Source: Magnimaribacter mokuoloeensis (GTDB lineage Bacteria; Pseudomonadota; Gammaproteobacteria; Magnimaribacterales; Magnimaribacteraceae). Taken from it: 64,000 nucleotides of DNA. The DNA lies in assembly GCA_041860225.1 (NCBI GenBank), contig CP151794.1, forward strand, positions 62,001-126,000. The letters are read 5' to 3'. Positions 27,274 to 37,800 of this stretch are shown here, piece after piece. The notes beneath the pieces are model-generated. The model was not told where the DNA came from and searched no databases. It was given only the letters and a program-made list of their open reading frames with translations. The position numbers and the translations under genes are program-made. The first letter of the stretch is position 1. Each line of letters opens with the position of its first letter.

Positions 27274-28263
27274 CTAGTCATTTTTGTGGAGGCTCTCATT
27301 TAGAACAACACTTTTTTTATTCGGTTTACATTGAATTGTTCCTTGCAGGGAATTTCTTATAAACAAGAGATCATCTTTTCCTGACAAACTAGAAGCTTTT
27401 ACAGTCTCAACAGATTCTCCATTGGAATCAATTATTTCAACTCTAGAACCTGCTGTTAAATAAAGTCCTGCTTCAACAATACACCTATCTCCAAGGGGAA
27501 TTCCTAATCCTGAGTTCGCGCCTAATAAACAATCTTCTCCAACAGATATCTTTACCTCATTACCTCCAGATAAAGTACCCATAGTGGAACATCCTCCTCC
27601 TAAGTCAGAATTTTTCCCTATCACGACTCCAGCAGATATTCTTCCCTCTATCATTGCTGCGCCCAGAGTACCGGCATTAAAATTTACAAAACCTTCATGC
27701 ATTATTGTCGTCCCTTCAGAAAGGTGTGCACCTAGCCTAACCCTGCTTGAATCAGCAATCCTGACTCCACTAGGTATAATGTAATCTGTCATACAGGGAA
27801 ATTTATCTACTGATTTAACCGCTACTTCACCATGCTCTGACCTGAATTTATCGATTTCTTTGGGGTCAACGGGACCATGATTGGTCCATGCAACATTGGG
27901 GAGAGCGTTAAAAATTCCATCAAGATTTAATGAATTAGGCTCAGAAACTGTTAAGGATAAAAGATAGAGTTTTAGATACGCATCATAAATATTGGACACA
28001 GCACCGTCATCCTCAATCTTATGAATAACGAGCTTTTGCCTTTCTCCAAGGGGAAGTGTTGGTTTTAAAATTTCCTTCAATTCCTCAGAATTTTGAGTTT
28101 CATTAAGCAAACCATCAATAGCATCATAACCAGAATGTTCGGTATCTAAAGTATTCAAAAATTCTTCATTTTTGTTCAATATTAAGTGATAACGAACATC
28201 AAGACTATTACCAGAAGAGTTTTGTGTAGATACGCCTAAACCAATTAAAGGAAATATATTCAT
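27274..28263 (-). CDS. dapD: DapD, tetrahydrodipicolinate N-succinyltransferase (long form)
   Basis: Succinylates tetrahydrodipicolinate, the step before DapC. 329 residues; it is the Pseudomonas-type long DapD, with an N-terminal domain (about 1-150) and then a left-handed beta-helix of hexapeptide repeats (GTTIMHEGFVNFNAGTLG, MIEGRISAGVVIGKNSDLGG, each part of the repeat ladder). The order dapC, dapD, dapE matches the succinylase pathway as a set. Confidence 0.95.
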   Translation of the reverse strand: MNIFPLIGLGVSTQNSSGNSLDVRYHLILNKNEEFLNTLDTEHSGYDAIDGLLNETQNSEELKEILKPTLPLGERQKLVIHKIEDDGAVSNIYDAYLKLYLLSLTVSEPNSLNLDGIFNALPNVAWTNHGPVDPKEIDKFRSEHGEVAVKSVDKFPCMTDYIIPSGVRIADSSRVRLGAHLSEGTTIMHEGFVNFNAGTLGAAMIEGRISAGVVIGKNSDLGGGCSTMGTLSGGNEVKISVGEDCLLGANSGLGIPLGDRCIVEAGLYLTAGSRVEIIDSNGESVETVKASSLSGKDDLLFIRNSLQGTIQCKPNKKSVVLNESLHKND

Positions 28264-28311
28264 ATGCTTATTATAAGTTCTGATTATCTTGAGAGATAGA
28301 TAAAAGGCAGC

Positions 28312-29496
28312 TTAAAACCTTTTTAGGGTCTTATTAACAGCATTAAAAGCCTCAGTAATAGTATCAATGTCATGCACGACTGCTAATCTTAAATAGCCTT
28401 TTCCAGGATTAGAGCCATTATTTTCTGTAGCTAAGTATGAACCTGGAAGGCTTAATATAGATTCTTCCTGATAAAGTGTTTTAGCAAATATTTCATCATC
28501 ACATGGAAGTTTAAGCCAAAAATAGAAACCCCCTTGGGGCCTCTCTAAGTCTTCAATAGAATCTAGACAGGAAATTGCTACTTTATATTTTTTATCATAT
28601 TCCAGTCTATTTGCTTGAACATGGTCTTTATCAGACCACGCCCAGGTGCTAGCCTTTTGCGTGGGAAAAGATAGAGTGACGCCGTGATATGTTCTATAAA
28701 GCGACAGTTTCTCGATAACTTCTTTGCCAGCGCAAATAAAACCAGATCTTAGGCCGGCAAGGTTAGATCGCTTTGACAGACTATGAAAAACTACACTCTT
28801 TGAATTGGGTTCAGAAAGATCATCACACTCTAAAAGTCCAGCAGGAGGATGTGTGTTAGTTTCATAAATATCTATGTAGCATTCATCCGAGCAAAGTAGA
28901 AAATTATATTTTTCTGCTTTCCTTAACAGTTCTCTATATTCTTTTTTATCGAGGCAGTAGCCAGTTGGATTTGAAGGTGAACACAGTATGAGTAGTTGGC
29001 AATCTTTCCAAACACTTTCTGGAATACTTTCAAAGTCAGGTTTAAACCCGTTTGATTCCTCAGAGTTCACATAGTAGGGTTCAGCACCTGCCATTATTGC
29101 TGCACCTTCATAAATTTTGTAAAACGGATTAGGTAAGATAACTTTAGGATTTTCTTTAGAAGTATCAATGACACACTGAATAAATGAGAAAATACCTTCT
29201 CTCGTTCCTGAGAGGGGTAATACATTAAGATCAGGATTGATATAGTTCACTGAAAATCTATCAGATAGCCAGCCGCAATAAGCTTCTCTTAAAGAAAAAT
29301 CTCCTACTGATGTTGGATACTTAGAAAAGGTATCGGAATTATTGAAAATGACCTCAAGAGCCTCTTCAGGAGCTTTGCCTTTAGGCTCTCCTATATGCAG
29401 GCCCATAATCTCTTCAGGTTCTTTTTTTATCTCCTTTAATAAATTAGACAAATATTGGAATGGATACTCTGTTAAGTAATTTAGTTGATTATTCAT
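28312..29496 (-). CDS. dapC: DapC, succinyldiaminopimelate aminotransferase
   Basis: PLP-dependent class I/II aminotransferase of 394 residues. The PLP lysine is in SLSKRSNLAGLRSGF (near 245), and the LCSPSNPTGYCL and SDECYIDIY segments bind the cofactor. Many aminotransferases look alike; the DapC call rests on position between glnD (four-base overlap) and dapD, as in Pseudomonas aeruginosa, and on the otherwise complete succinylase set. Some overlap of activity with ArgD-type enzymes is known in the family. Confidence 0.88.
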   Translation of the reverse strand: MNNQLNYLTEYPFQYLSNLLKEIKKEPEEIMGLHIGEPKGKAPEEALEVIFNNSDTFSKYPTSVGDFSLREAYCGWLSDRFSVNYINPDLNVLPLSGTREGIFSFIQCVIDTSKENPKVILPNPFYKIYEGAAIMAGAEPYYVNSEESNGFKPDFESIPESVWKDCQLLILCSPSNPTGYCLDKKEYRELLRKAEKYNFLLCSDECYIDIYETNTHPPAGLLECDDLSEPNSKSVVFHSLSKRSNLAGLRSGFICAGKEVIEKLSLYRTYHGVTLSFPTQKASTWAWSDKDHVQANRLEYDKKYKVAISCLDSIEDLERPQGGFYFWLKLPCDDEIFAKTLYQEESILSLPGSYLATENNGSNPGKGYLRLAVVHDIDTITEAFNAVNKTLKRF

Positions 29497-32081
29497 GTCA
29501 GCTCTCCGCTTAATGAATTTTTTAGATCGCTTAAGAGGTTATTTAATTCATTTTGCTTGATGAAAGGTGTATCTTCTTTTGAAGTAATACTAAACCTGTC
29601 TTCTGCTTTCTCTCCGTAGGTTGCAATTCTAGCTTTTTTGATTAAAGCACCATGCTTTAGGAAAACTTGGCATATTGAAGCTAACAAACCTGGCCTATCA
29701 GCAGTGCTAATCTCCAAATCGGTCCATCTATTGGCCATGTCATGATGAAAGTTAATTTCTGTAGGTATCTGAAAATGTTTTAAGTGTCTGGGTGATCTTC
29801 TTTTTACAATCTTTGGTTTAAGTAATTTTTGATTGAGTGCTTCATTTAATTTGTCTATGAGTGTTCTAGCTTTTTCTGAGTCTAAAGCAACCTTTTCTTC
29901 TTTGTCACTAATTGTTATTAAATCCGTACAAAATCCATCTCTCATTCCATAAAGTTTAGCATCTACGAAATTAATATTTTCAGAATCTAATATACCGATT
30001 ATGGTTGCAAATAGATTCGCTCTATCTTTTGTATGTATAAATATTGATGACAATGACTCTTGTTCCTTTTCTATAATTTTGACCACGGTTTTATTTTCAT
30101 GGGATAGGATAATCTCTGCATGTTGACTTAGATCTAAATGGTCCGATCCTTCAAAGTAGTCTGAATAAAATCTATCCCATAGATCCTCAACTTTTGACTT
30201 TTTAAATTTCTTTAGTGACTTCAGTGCCTTTTTCTTTTGCTCATGAATAGATTCATTCAGAAGAACAGAATCTCTAAAGTATAGTTTTGTTTTATCGTAA
30301 AGCTCTCTTAATAGAGATGCATTCCATGAATTCCATAAACTTGGATTTGTTGCACTAACATCTGCAACTGTTAAACAATAAAGATAATCAAGTGTCTCTA
30401 AATTACCTACCTTTTCTGCAAACTCCTTAACTACTGAGTTGTTAGAAAGATCTTTTTTTTGCGAAGTAACAGACATTAAAAGGTGATTCTCAACTAACCA
30501 TTCAATGAGAAGGGTGTCCTCTTCTGGAAATAAATGCCTTTTACAAAAGCTATTCACAATTGATTTACCTAGATTGGAATGATCTTTGCCTCTTCCTTTT
30601 CCTATATCATGATATAAACCTGAAATATAAAGGATCTCAAGCTTGGGTAATTTATTGATCAATTTCGAAGCAAGGGGAAATCTTTCTTCTGATTTTCCAA
30701 GAGACATCCACCTCATATTCCTAAGAACCTCTAATGTATGAGCGTCTACTGTATAAATATGGAATAAATCATATTGCATTTGTCCAGTTATTCTTCCGAA
30801 CTCAGGCAAGTATCTTCCCAAAATGCCTAAATCCTTCATTTTTTCTAATTGTGTTACTAACAATCTTTTTGACTTGAGAAGTTTAAGAAACAGTCGGATG
30901 TTTTTTTTGTTAGATCTAAACTTTGAATCTATTAGATCCCTATCTCTTTTTAAAGCTCTGAGCGTTTGCGACCCAATACCTTTTACGGTGGGATTTTCAC
31001 TCAATTTAATAAAAAGCTCCAAAAGTAGGCTAGGATTTTTTTTAAAACCATCCATATCGTAGAGATGAATAAGATTATTTTTAATGAAGAAATTAGAATC
31101 AAGATTTTTCTTTCTAGAAAACTTCGTTAAGTCATAAGTCTCCTTAATATTCTGCATGAAGGTTGAGTTTATTTCTGAGACACTCAATGAAGATCGATAG
31201 TATCTATGCATCAACTTTTCTGCCGCTTGGTTAGATGTCTTAGATGATGGAAATAATTTCATAGCAACTGGTATTTGATGCTCAAAGAGCAGTCTATCTT
31301 CTTCTCTATTCGCCTCTATATGAGTTAGATATCTTATGACCCAAAGCCAATATTTAGCTTTGTTGAGTTCTTTTCTCTCTTCAAAGGTCAGCGCACCAGA
31401 AAGTTTTTCCTTTTCTGAAACACTTCTAAGCGAATTTTTGATTAGCCAGTCAATAGTATGAATGTCTCTTAGTCCACCAGGAGAAGATTTAATGTCAGGT
31501 TCTAAATTGTAAGAAGTGTTGTTGAATGTTTCATGGCGCTCGATTTGCTCTTTAATTTTTTCTTGAATAAATGATTTATTTCTCCATAGATTTTTTGTAT
31601 CTATGATATCTAAGTACATTTTGTGTAAATCTTCTGAGCCAGTAAGCTTTCTAAATTCAAGCATATTGGTCATTGTAAAAATATCTTTTCGAGCCTGCTT
31701 CTTAGCTTGTTCTAAGGTCCTCACACTATGTCCAATATCTAATCCTAAGTCCCACAAAAGGCTTATAAATTTTTCTATTTTTTTCTGCTCACCGGTTGAC
31801 AGATTTGACTCAGAAAGAAGCAATAAATCAATGTCTGAGAAGGGATGAAGCTCTCCACGGCCGTATCCTCCAACAGAAAATATACCGAAATCTTTGATAG
31901 AGCAAAGATCGCTCATAGCATGTGCTTTTCGAATTAATTTATCGATATTTTCAGACCTTTGATTTAAGAAATATTCTATTCCTCTAATATTCCTGCCTCT
32001 GTCTTTATAGAGCCATTGGTCAAATTGCTTAGATAAAATATCGCTATCAGTCTTCTTTTGGTTTATTAACTCTTCTAACAT
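29493..32081 (-). CDS. glnD: GlnD, PII uridylyltransferase/uridylyl-removing enzyme
   Basis: Bifunctional nitrogen sensor that adds UMP to PII at low glutamine and removes it at high glutamine. 862 residues: nucleotidyltransferase domain with GGYGRGELHPFSDIDLLLL (about 71-89), central helical linker, HD domain with YHDIGKGRGKDHS (about 490), and two C-terminal ACT domains (about 690-770 and 785-862) that bind glutamine. Active-site residues of both catalytic domains are present. No glnB or glnK lies in the window. Confidence 0.96.
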   Translation of the reverse strand: MLEELINQKKTDSDILSKQFDQWLYKDRGRNIRGIEYFLNQRSENIDKLIRKAHAMSDLCSIKDFGIFSVGGYGRGELHPFSDIDLLLLSESNLSTGEQKKIEKFISLLWDLGLDIGHSVRTLEQAKKQARKDIFTMTNMLEFRKLTGSEDLHKMYLDIIDTKNLWRNKSFIQEKIKEQIERHETFNNTSYNLEPDIKSSPGGLRDIHTIDWLIKNSLRSVSEKEKLSGALTFEERKELNKAKYWLWVIRYLTHIEANREEDRLLFEHQIPVAMKLFPSSKTSNQAAEKLMHRYYRSSLSVSEINSTFMQNIKETYDLTKFSRKKNLDSNFFIKNNLIHLYDMDGFKKNPSLLLELFIKLSENPTVKGIGSQTLRALKRDRDLIDSKFRSNKKNIRLFLKLLKSKRLLVTQLEKMKDLGILGRYLPEFGRITGQMQYDLFHIYTVDAHTLEVLRNMRWMSLGKSEERFPLASKLINKLPKLEILYISGLYHDIGKGRGKDHSNLGKSIVNSFCKRHLFPEEDTLLIEWLVENHLLMSVTSQKKDLSNNSVVKEFAEKVGNLETLDYLYCLTVADVSATNPSLWNSWNASLLRELYDKTKLYFRDSVLLNESIHEQKKKALKSLKKFKKSKVEDLWDRFYSDYFEGSDHLDLSQHAEIILSHENKTVVKIIEKEQESLSSIFIHTKDRANLFATIIGILDSENINFVDAKLYGMRDGFCTDLITISDKEEKVALDSEKARTLIDKLNEALNQKLLKPKIVKRRSPRHLKHFQIPTEINFHHDMANRWTDLEISTADRPGLLASICQVFLKHGALIKKARIATYGEKAEDRFSITSKEDTPFIKQNELNNLLSDLKNSLSGELT

Positions 32082-32087
32082 CTAGCC

Positions 32088-32849
32088 CTAATAACTTTCT
32101 TCTGTTCTTAAGGTTAGGATTTCTGCACCATCGCTATTTACATAAATGGTGTGTTCCCACTGCGCAGAGTTCCTCCCATCTGCTGTTTCAACTGTCCAAC
32201 CATCAGAGAGAAGTTTGGTAGATTTAGATCCTAAGTTAATCATCGGCTCTATCGTGAAACACATACCCTCTATTATTTCTTGGCCTGTATTAGCAACTCC
32301 ATAATGTAGAATTTGTGGCTCATCATGATAGATTTTTCCAATTCCATGGCCGCAATATTCTTCAACTACAGAGTAGTGATTTTTCTCGGCATGTGTTTGT
32401 ATTGCATGCCCTATATCCCCTAACTTAGCACCTGGCTTCACAGCCTCTATGCCCTTATAAAGGCATTCTTGAGTTATTTGAACAAGTCTTTGATTATGAG
32501 CCTGAACTTTACCTACAAGAAACATCTTCGAGGTATCGCCGTGCCATCCATCTTTTATAACAGTGACATCTATGTTGATTATGTCTCCACTTTTCAAGAT
32601 TCGGTTCTCATCCGGAATTCCATGACAAATAACTTGATTGATACTGGTGCAGAGAGTTTTTTCGAAACCTCTATATCCTACATTTGCAGGTATAGCATTT
32701 TGAACATCGACAATATAGTCGTGGCATATTTTATCTAGCTCTCCAGTTGAAATACCCGGTTTGACAAAATCTCCGATCATTTCTAGAACTTCTGAAGCTA
32801 GTTTTCCAGCCTCTCTCATACCATTAAGCTCGTTAATATTTTTTAACAC
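32088..32849 (-). CDS. map: Methionine aminopeptidase, type I
   Basis: Removes the N-terminal Met from new proteins. 253 residues with the five metal ligands in NIDVTVIKDGWHGDTS (two Asp), GHGIGKIYHDEP (His), FTIEPMIN (Glu) and WEHTIYV (Glu). The start is GTG at 32849, with GGAT about seven bases ahead. In many proteobacteria map diverges from rpsB-tsf; here the divergent side holds the pyrF leader. Confidence 0.96.
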   Translation of the reverse strand: MLKNINELNGMREAGKLASEVLEMIGDFVKPGISTGELDKICHDYIVDVQNAIPANVGYRGFEKTLCTSINQVICHGIPDENRILKSGDIINIDVTVIKDGWHGDTSKMFLVGKVQAHNQRLVQITQECLYKGIEAVKPGAKLGDIGHAIQTHAEKNHYSVVEEYCGHGIGKIYHDEPQILHYGVANTGQEIIEGMCFTIEPMINLGSKSTKLLSDGWTVETADGRNSAQWEHTIYVNSDGAEILTLRTEESY

Positions 32850-32872
32850 TTTTTATCCAATTTTCTAAGGTT

Positions 32873-32902
32873 TTGATGGACACAATATCTATCATTTATT
32901 AT
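32873..32902 (+). promoter_or_regulatory. Predicted promoter of pyrF-carA-carB
   Basis: TTGATG (32873-32878, 4 of 6) and TATTAT (32897-32902, 5 of 6) are separated by 18 bases. The start point would fall near 32908, in the run GTGTGGTTTTAATG. A G followed by four T at the start point resembles the GTTTGC initiation region at which E. coli carAB undergoes UTP-dependent reiterative transcription, but this is speculation. Confidence 0.45.
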
Positions 32903-32914
32903 AGTGTGGTTTTA

Positions 32915-33022
32915 ATGCCTATAGGCCTTAAAAAACAAAATTGCGAACTTCAGATTCATTTCTGGTTCGCTTTTTTTTCGACTAAATTCAACTACATTTT
33001 ATCTCAAGCTCATGGAAAATAA
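32915..33022 (+). promoter_or_regulatory. Possible leader ORF of the pyrF operon
   Basis: An ATG at 32915 opens a 35-codon frame that runs straight through the terminator hairpin and its T tract and stops at a TAA (33020-33022), 11 bases inside pyrF. The E. coli pyrBI leader peptide is likewise translated through its attenuator, the ribosome preventing the hairpin when UTP is low. The T tract of the terminator is read as Phe codons. No clear ribosome binding site is visible and the ATG lies only a few bases from the predicted start point, which weakens the case. Confidence 0.4.
32943..32978 (+). terminator. Intrinsic terminator/attenuator before pyrF
   Basis: GCGAAC (32943-32948) pairs with GTTCGC (32965-32970); inside, CAGA pairs with TCTG around a six-base loop. 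Eight T follow (32971-32978). It lies 33 bases before the pyrF ATG. Upstream on the + strand there is no gene to terminate, because map is on the other strand, so an attenuator role for pyrF-carA-carB is the simplest reading. Confidence 0.8.
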
Positions 33023-33695
33023 GATAATTATTCCACTTGATTTAGATGGTAAAGAAGCTTCGGAGCTTGCTAAAACACTTGACCCAAAAATTTGTAGACT
33101 GAAAGTAGGAAATCAATTATTTACCTCATCAGGACCTAAAATTGTAAAAGAATTTCAACAACAGGGTTTTGATATTTTCCTTGATTTAAAGTTTCACGAT
33201 ATTCCTAACACAGTACATGAAGCGGTTAAATCTGCCGCGGACCTAGGAGTTTGGATGGTTAATGTGCATGCAGCAGGAGGGAGGAAGATGCTAGAGGCTT
33301 CTAGAAAAGCTTTAGAGGATTACTCCAATCCTCCGCTATTAATAGGCGTGACTGTCTTAACAAGTTTTTCTGAAGACTCTCTTTTAGATATAGGTTTAAG
33401 CAATCTTAGTGAGCAAGTAATAAGGCTTACACGGTTAGCACAAAATAGCGGCTTAGATGGAGTTGTATGCGCTGCTTCTGATACAAAATTTGTAAAAACT
33501 GAGTTTGGAAAAGACTTTTTAACGGTTACACCGGGGATAAGGCCATCTGGGTCTAAATTAGATGATCAGAGTCGAGTTTCGACTCCTCTGGAAGCAATAA
33601 GAAATGGATCTGACTATCTTGTTATAGGAAGACCGATAACTGGGTCACCTGAACCAAAGAAAGCGCTTGAAGAAATTTATAAAGAAATATCATGA
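33012..33695 (+). CDS. pyrF: PyrF, orotidine 5'-phosphate decarboxylase
   Basis: Last step of UMP synthesis. 227 residues, TIM barrel. The catalytic Asp-Lys-Asp array appears as LDLKFHDIPNT (about 58-68), with IIPLDLD at the first strand and the phosphate-binding TPGIRP and GRPITGSP loops at the C-terminal side. A four-base overlap (ATGA) joins it to carA, so one transcript covers the last pyrimidine step and carbamoyl phosphate synthesis. A terminator-bearing leader lies upstream. Confidence 0.95.
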   Translation: MENKIIIPLDLDGKEASELAKTLDPKICRLKVGNQLFTSSGPKIVKEFQQQGFDIFLDLKFHDIPNTVHEAVKSAADLGVWMVNVHAAGGRKMLEASRKALEDYSNPPLLIGVTVLTSFSEDSLLDIGLSNLSEQVIRLTRLAQNSGLDGVVCAASDTKFVKTEFGKDFLTVTPGIRPSGSKLDDQSRVSTPLEAIRNGSDYLVIGRPITGSPEPKKALEEIYKEIS

Positions 33696-34807
33696 ATAAG
33701 GACAAAGCAATATTAGCTTTAGCAGACGGAACGATTTTCGAGGGCAAGAGCATAGGTGCTAAAGGAGAGGTAAACGGTGAAATTGTGTTCAATACCTCGA
33801 TGACCGGATACCAAGAAATACTCACAGATCCATCATATGCAAAACAGATAGTTACTTTAACTTATCCTCACATAGGCAATACCGGCACTAATTTAGAAGA
33901 TGAAGAATCAAATGAAATTTGGTGCTCAGGCCTTGTTGTTCGATCTGTCTCTCAAATAGAAAGTAATTGGAGAAATAAAGAAACTTTATCTCAATATTTA
34001 ATTAGAAATAATATACAAGGAATTTCCGACATAGATACAAGAAAGCTAACCAGGATAATTAGAAACAAAGGTGCTCAATCTGCTTCAATCTTTGCTGGAG
34101 AGAATATAAGCCACAAAGCAGCTGTTGAACTCGCTAAACAGTTTGATGGACTAGCAGGTATGGATTTAGCGAAAGAGGTTAGTGTGTCATCTTCTTACGA
34201 GTGGACAGAAGGTACATGGCGCGGAAACAAGCTTGAATCTAATTTCCAAGTAGTTGTCTTAGATTTTGGAATAAAAAAGAATATTTTGAGAATCCTAGCT
34301 GATAGAGGCTATAAAATAAAAGTTTTACCTGCTAAAGCTTCCTATGGTGAAGTAATGGAGAGCAAGCCTGACGGAGTGTTTCTTTCTAATGGCCCTGGAG
34401 ATCCAGAACCTTGCACCTATGCTATTGAGACTATCACCAAGCTTGCTGAGAGAGATATGCCATTATTTGGCATATGTTTAGGCCACCAGCTATTGGCTTT
34501 ATCTTTAGGAGGCAAGACTTCTAAGATGAAATTTGGTCACCATGGCGCAAATCACCCTGTTCAAGATCTAAAAACAAAGATAGTAGCAGTTAGTTCACAA
34601 AATCATGGGTTTACAGTTGAGGAAGATTCCTTGCCAGAAACTATTCAAGTCACGCACAAATCTCTTTTTGATGGAACGGTACAAGGTATAGAACATACAT
34701 CTAAACCTTTTTTTAGCTTTCAGGGCCATCCAGAAGCAAGTCCTGGACCTCATGACTTGAAATATCTCTTTGATAGATTCGAAGACAACATGAAAAAAAA
34801 TGCCTAG
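33692..34807 (+). CDS. carA: CarA, carbamoyl phosphate synthetase small subunit
   Basis: Glutamine amidotransferase subunit that passes ammonia to CarB. 371 residues: CPSase small-chain domain (about 1-150), then class I amidotransferase with nucleophile in FGICLGHQLLALSLGG (Cys near 262) and the His-Glu pair in FQGHPEASPGP (near 346-356). It overlaps pyrF by four and carB by eight bases. Confidence 0.96.
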   Translation: MNKDKAILALADGTIFEGKSIGAKGEVNGEIVFNTSMTGYQEILTDPSYAKQIVTLTYPHIGNTGTNLEDEESNEIWCSGLVVRSVSQIESNWRNKETLSQYLIRNNIQGISDIDTRKLTRIIRNKGAQSASIFAGENISHKAAVELAKQFDGLAGMDLAKEVSVSSSYEWTEGTWRGNKLESNFQVVVLDFGIKKNILRILADRGYKIKVLPAKASYGEVMESKPDGVFLSNGPGDPEPCTYAIETITKLAERDMPLFGICLGHQLLALSLGGKTSKMKFGHHGANHPVQDLKTKIVAVSSQNHGFTVEEDSLPETIQVTHKSLFDGTVQGIEHTSKPFFSFQGHPEASPGPHDLKYLFDRFEDNMKKNA

Positions 34808-37800
34808 AAGAAAAGACATAAATTCAATTTTAATAATCGGAGCAGGTCCTATAGTAATTGGTCAAGCTTGTGAATTTGACTATTCTGGAGCACAAGCCTG
34901 CAAGGCTTTAAAAGAGGATGGTTACAGAGTTATTTTAATAAATTCGAATCCTGCAACTATTATGACTGATCCTAGCATGTCGGATGCAACTTATATCGAG
35001 CCTATCCATTGGGAAACAATTGAAAAAATTATTGAAAAAGAAAAACCTGATGCCTTGTTACCTACCATGGGAGGTCAGACCGCTTTGAACGCCGCGCTTG
35101 ATCTGGATAGCCGTGGAATCTTGAAGAAACACAATGTAGAGATGATTGGAGCTACTAAGGAAGCTATAGATAAGGCTGAGGATAGAGAATTATTTGCTGC
35201 ATCGATGGAAAAAATAGGATTAAAGGTTCCAGAATCTGGTTTAGCGCATAATCCTGAAGAAGCTCACGAACTTCTAGAAAGGATAGGTTTTCCATGCGTC
35301 TTAAGGCCTAATTTTACTATGGGTGGATCCGGAGGTGGCATCGCGTATAACGTTGAAGAGTTTGATCAAATATGTAAAAGAGGGCTTGAGCTTTCACCAA
35401 CTTCAGAGATTTTCATAGATAAGTTCCTTGGTGGCTGGAAAGAGTACGAGATGGAAGTGGTACGAGATAGGAATGACAATTGCATAATCGTCTGTAGCAT
35501 TGAAAATCTTGATCCAATGGGGGTGCATACGGGAGACTCAATAACAGTTGCTCCTTCTCAAACTCTAACCGATAAGGAATATCAAATTATGAGGAATGCC
35601 TCGATCGATATTCTTAGAGAAATTGGAGTAGAAACTGGAGGTTCCAATGTCCAGTTCACCATAAATCCTGAAGACGGCGAAATGCTAATAATCGAAATGA
35701 ATCCAAGAGTGTCTAGATCATCAGCTTTAGCTTCGAAAGCAACCGGTTTTCCAATTGCTAAAGTAGCTGCAAAACTTGCTGTAGGCTACACATTAGATGA
35801 ACTGAGTAATGATATTACAGGGGGTGTTATACCTGCCTCTTTTGAACCTTCCATTGATTACGTTGTAACCAAGATCCCAAGATTCAATTTTGAGAAATTC
35901 ATTCAAACAGACCCAGTACTATCTACTCAAATGAAATCTGTAGGCGAAGTTATGGCAATTGGAAGAACTTTCCAAGAATCTCTACAAAAGGCAATAAGAG
36001 GTCTTGAGACAGGTAGGGATGGCCTTAACCCTATTTTTAATGAAGAGGATGAGTTTGAAACTTTAAAGCAAAGGATAAGTATACCGAGTCCAGACAGATT
36101 ATGGTTTGTAGCTGACGGTTTTAGAAAAGGCTTATCCCTAGAAGAAGTCTTCGAGTTTTCTAAGATTGATCCATGGTTCCTGGTACAAATTAAAGATATT
36201 GTTAATGAAGAAATGAACCTTGAGAAATCCACATTAAATGAATTAGATTTTGATGGTTTGCTAAATCTTAAAAGAAAAGGATTTTCTGATTCAAGGATAG
36301 GGACATTACTCAAAATCTCCGAAAAGGAAGTTAGGAGTTTTAGAAAGGCATTAGATATCAAACCTGTATTCAAGAGAGTAGATACTTGCGCAGCTGAATT
36401 TGAATCTTCAACAGCTTATATGTACTCAACATATGAAGAGGAATGCGAAGCAAACGTATCTAATAATAAAAAAATTATGGTTTTAGGGGGAGGTCCTAAT
36501 CGGATTGGACAGGGTATAGAGTTTGATTACTGTTGTGTTCATGCTTCTTTGGGATTGAGAGAAGAAGGATACGAAACTATTATGGTTAACTGTAATCCTG
36601 AAACTGTTTCTACAGATTTTGATACATCTGACAGGTTATATTTTGAGCCAATTACTGTTGAAGATGTCCTGTCAATTACTGACATCGAGAAACCTGAAGG
36701 AGTTATTGTCCAATATGGTGGCCAAACCCCTCTAAAAATTGCTGAGGAGCTTGAAAAAAATGGTGTTCCTATCCTAGGTACATCTCCCGATTCTATTGAC
36801 CTTGCTGAAGATAGGGGCAGGTTCCAAGAATTCGTTAATAAACATGAGTTAAAACAGCCTCCGAATGGAATTGCCTCTAGTGTCGAAGAAGCTATGCAGG
36901 TTTCAGAGAATGTAGGTTTTCCTCTTGTTGTAAGGCCATCTTATGTTCTTGGTGGACGCGCAATGGAGGTAGTTTACAAGAAATCTGATCTTGAGAATTA
37001 TCTTGTGGAGGCTGTTCAAGCTAGTGCAAAAAGCCCAGTCCTTCTTGACGGATTTTTAAATCAAGCAACTGAGATGGACATTGAAGCAGTTTGCGATGGT
37101 GAGGAAGTTGTTATTGGTGGAATACTTCAACATATTGAACAAGCTGGAATACATTCTGGTGATTCTGCCTGTTCTTTACCGCCTTATAGCCTTTCCAAAG
37201 ACTTAATTGAAGAAATTACTGACATGGTGAAAAAAATAGCCATTGAGATTGGTGCTGTTGGCTTAATTAATGTGCAATTAGCTCACTATAACAATGAACT
37301 CTATCTATTGGAGGTAAATCCTAGAGCTTCAAGAACAATTCCTTTTGTTTCTAAATGTATCGGAACTTCTTTAGCCAAAGTTGGTGCATTATGCATGGCA
37401 GGTATCAGCTTAAAAGATCAAAACTTCACTAAGGAAATTGTGCCTGAATATTTCTCAGTTAAGGAAGCAGTATTTCCATTTAATAAGTTCCTTGGAGTGG
37501 ATCCTATACTCGGTCCTGAAATGAAATCAACTGGAGAAGTTATGGGAGTAGGTTCTAGCTTTTCCGAGGCCTATGCTAAAGCTCAATTAGGTGCTGGAGA
37601 GTTAATACCTCATTCTGGTTCAGTATTTTTAAGTGTTCGTGACTCCGATAGACCTTTTATTGCTGATTTAGCTAAAGAGTTTCTGGAATTAGGGTTTAAG
37701 ATTGTTGCCACTAAGGGTACAGCAAGACACATTGATGATGCAGGTATACCTGTTGAAATAATTAAAAAAGTGGCTGAGGGTCGACCGCATGTGGTTGATG

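Noticed and set aside
35927..36373. A 148-codon - strand frame inside carB
   Set aside because: Shadow of a fully conserved carB region; Ser-rich with no domain features.
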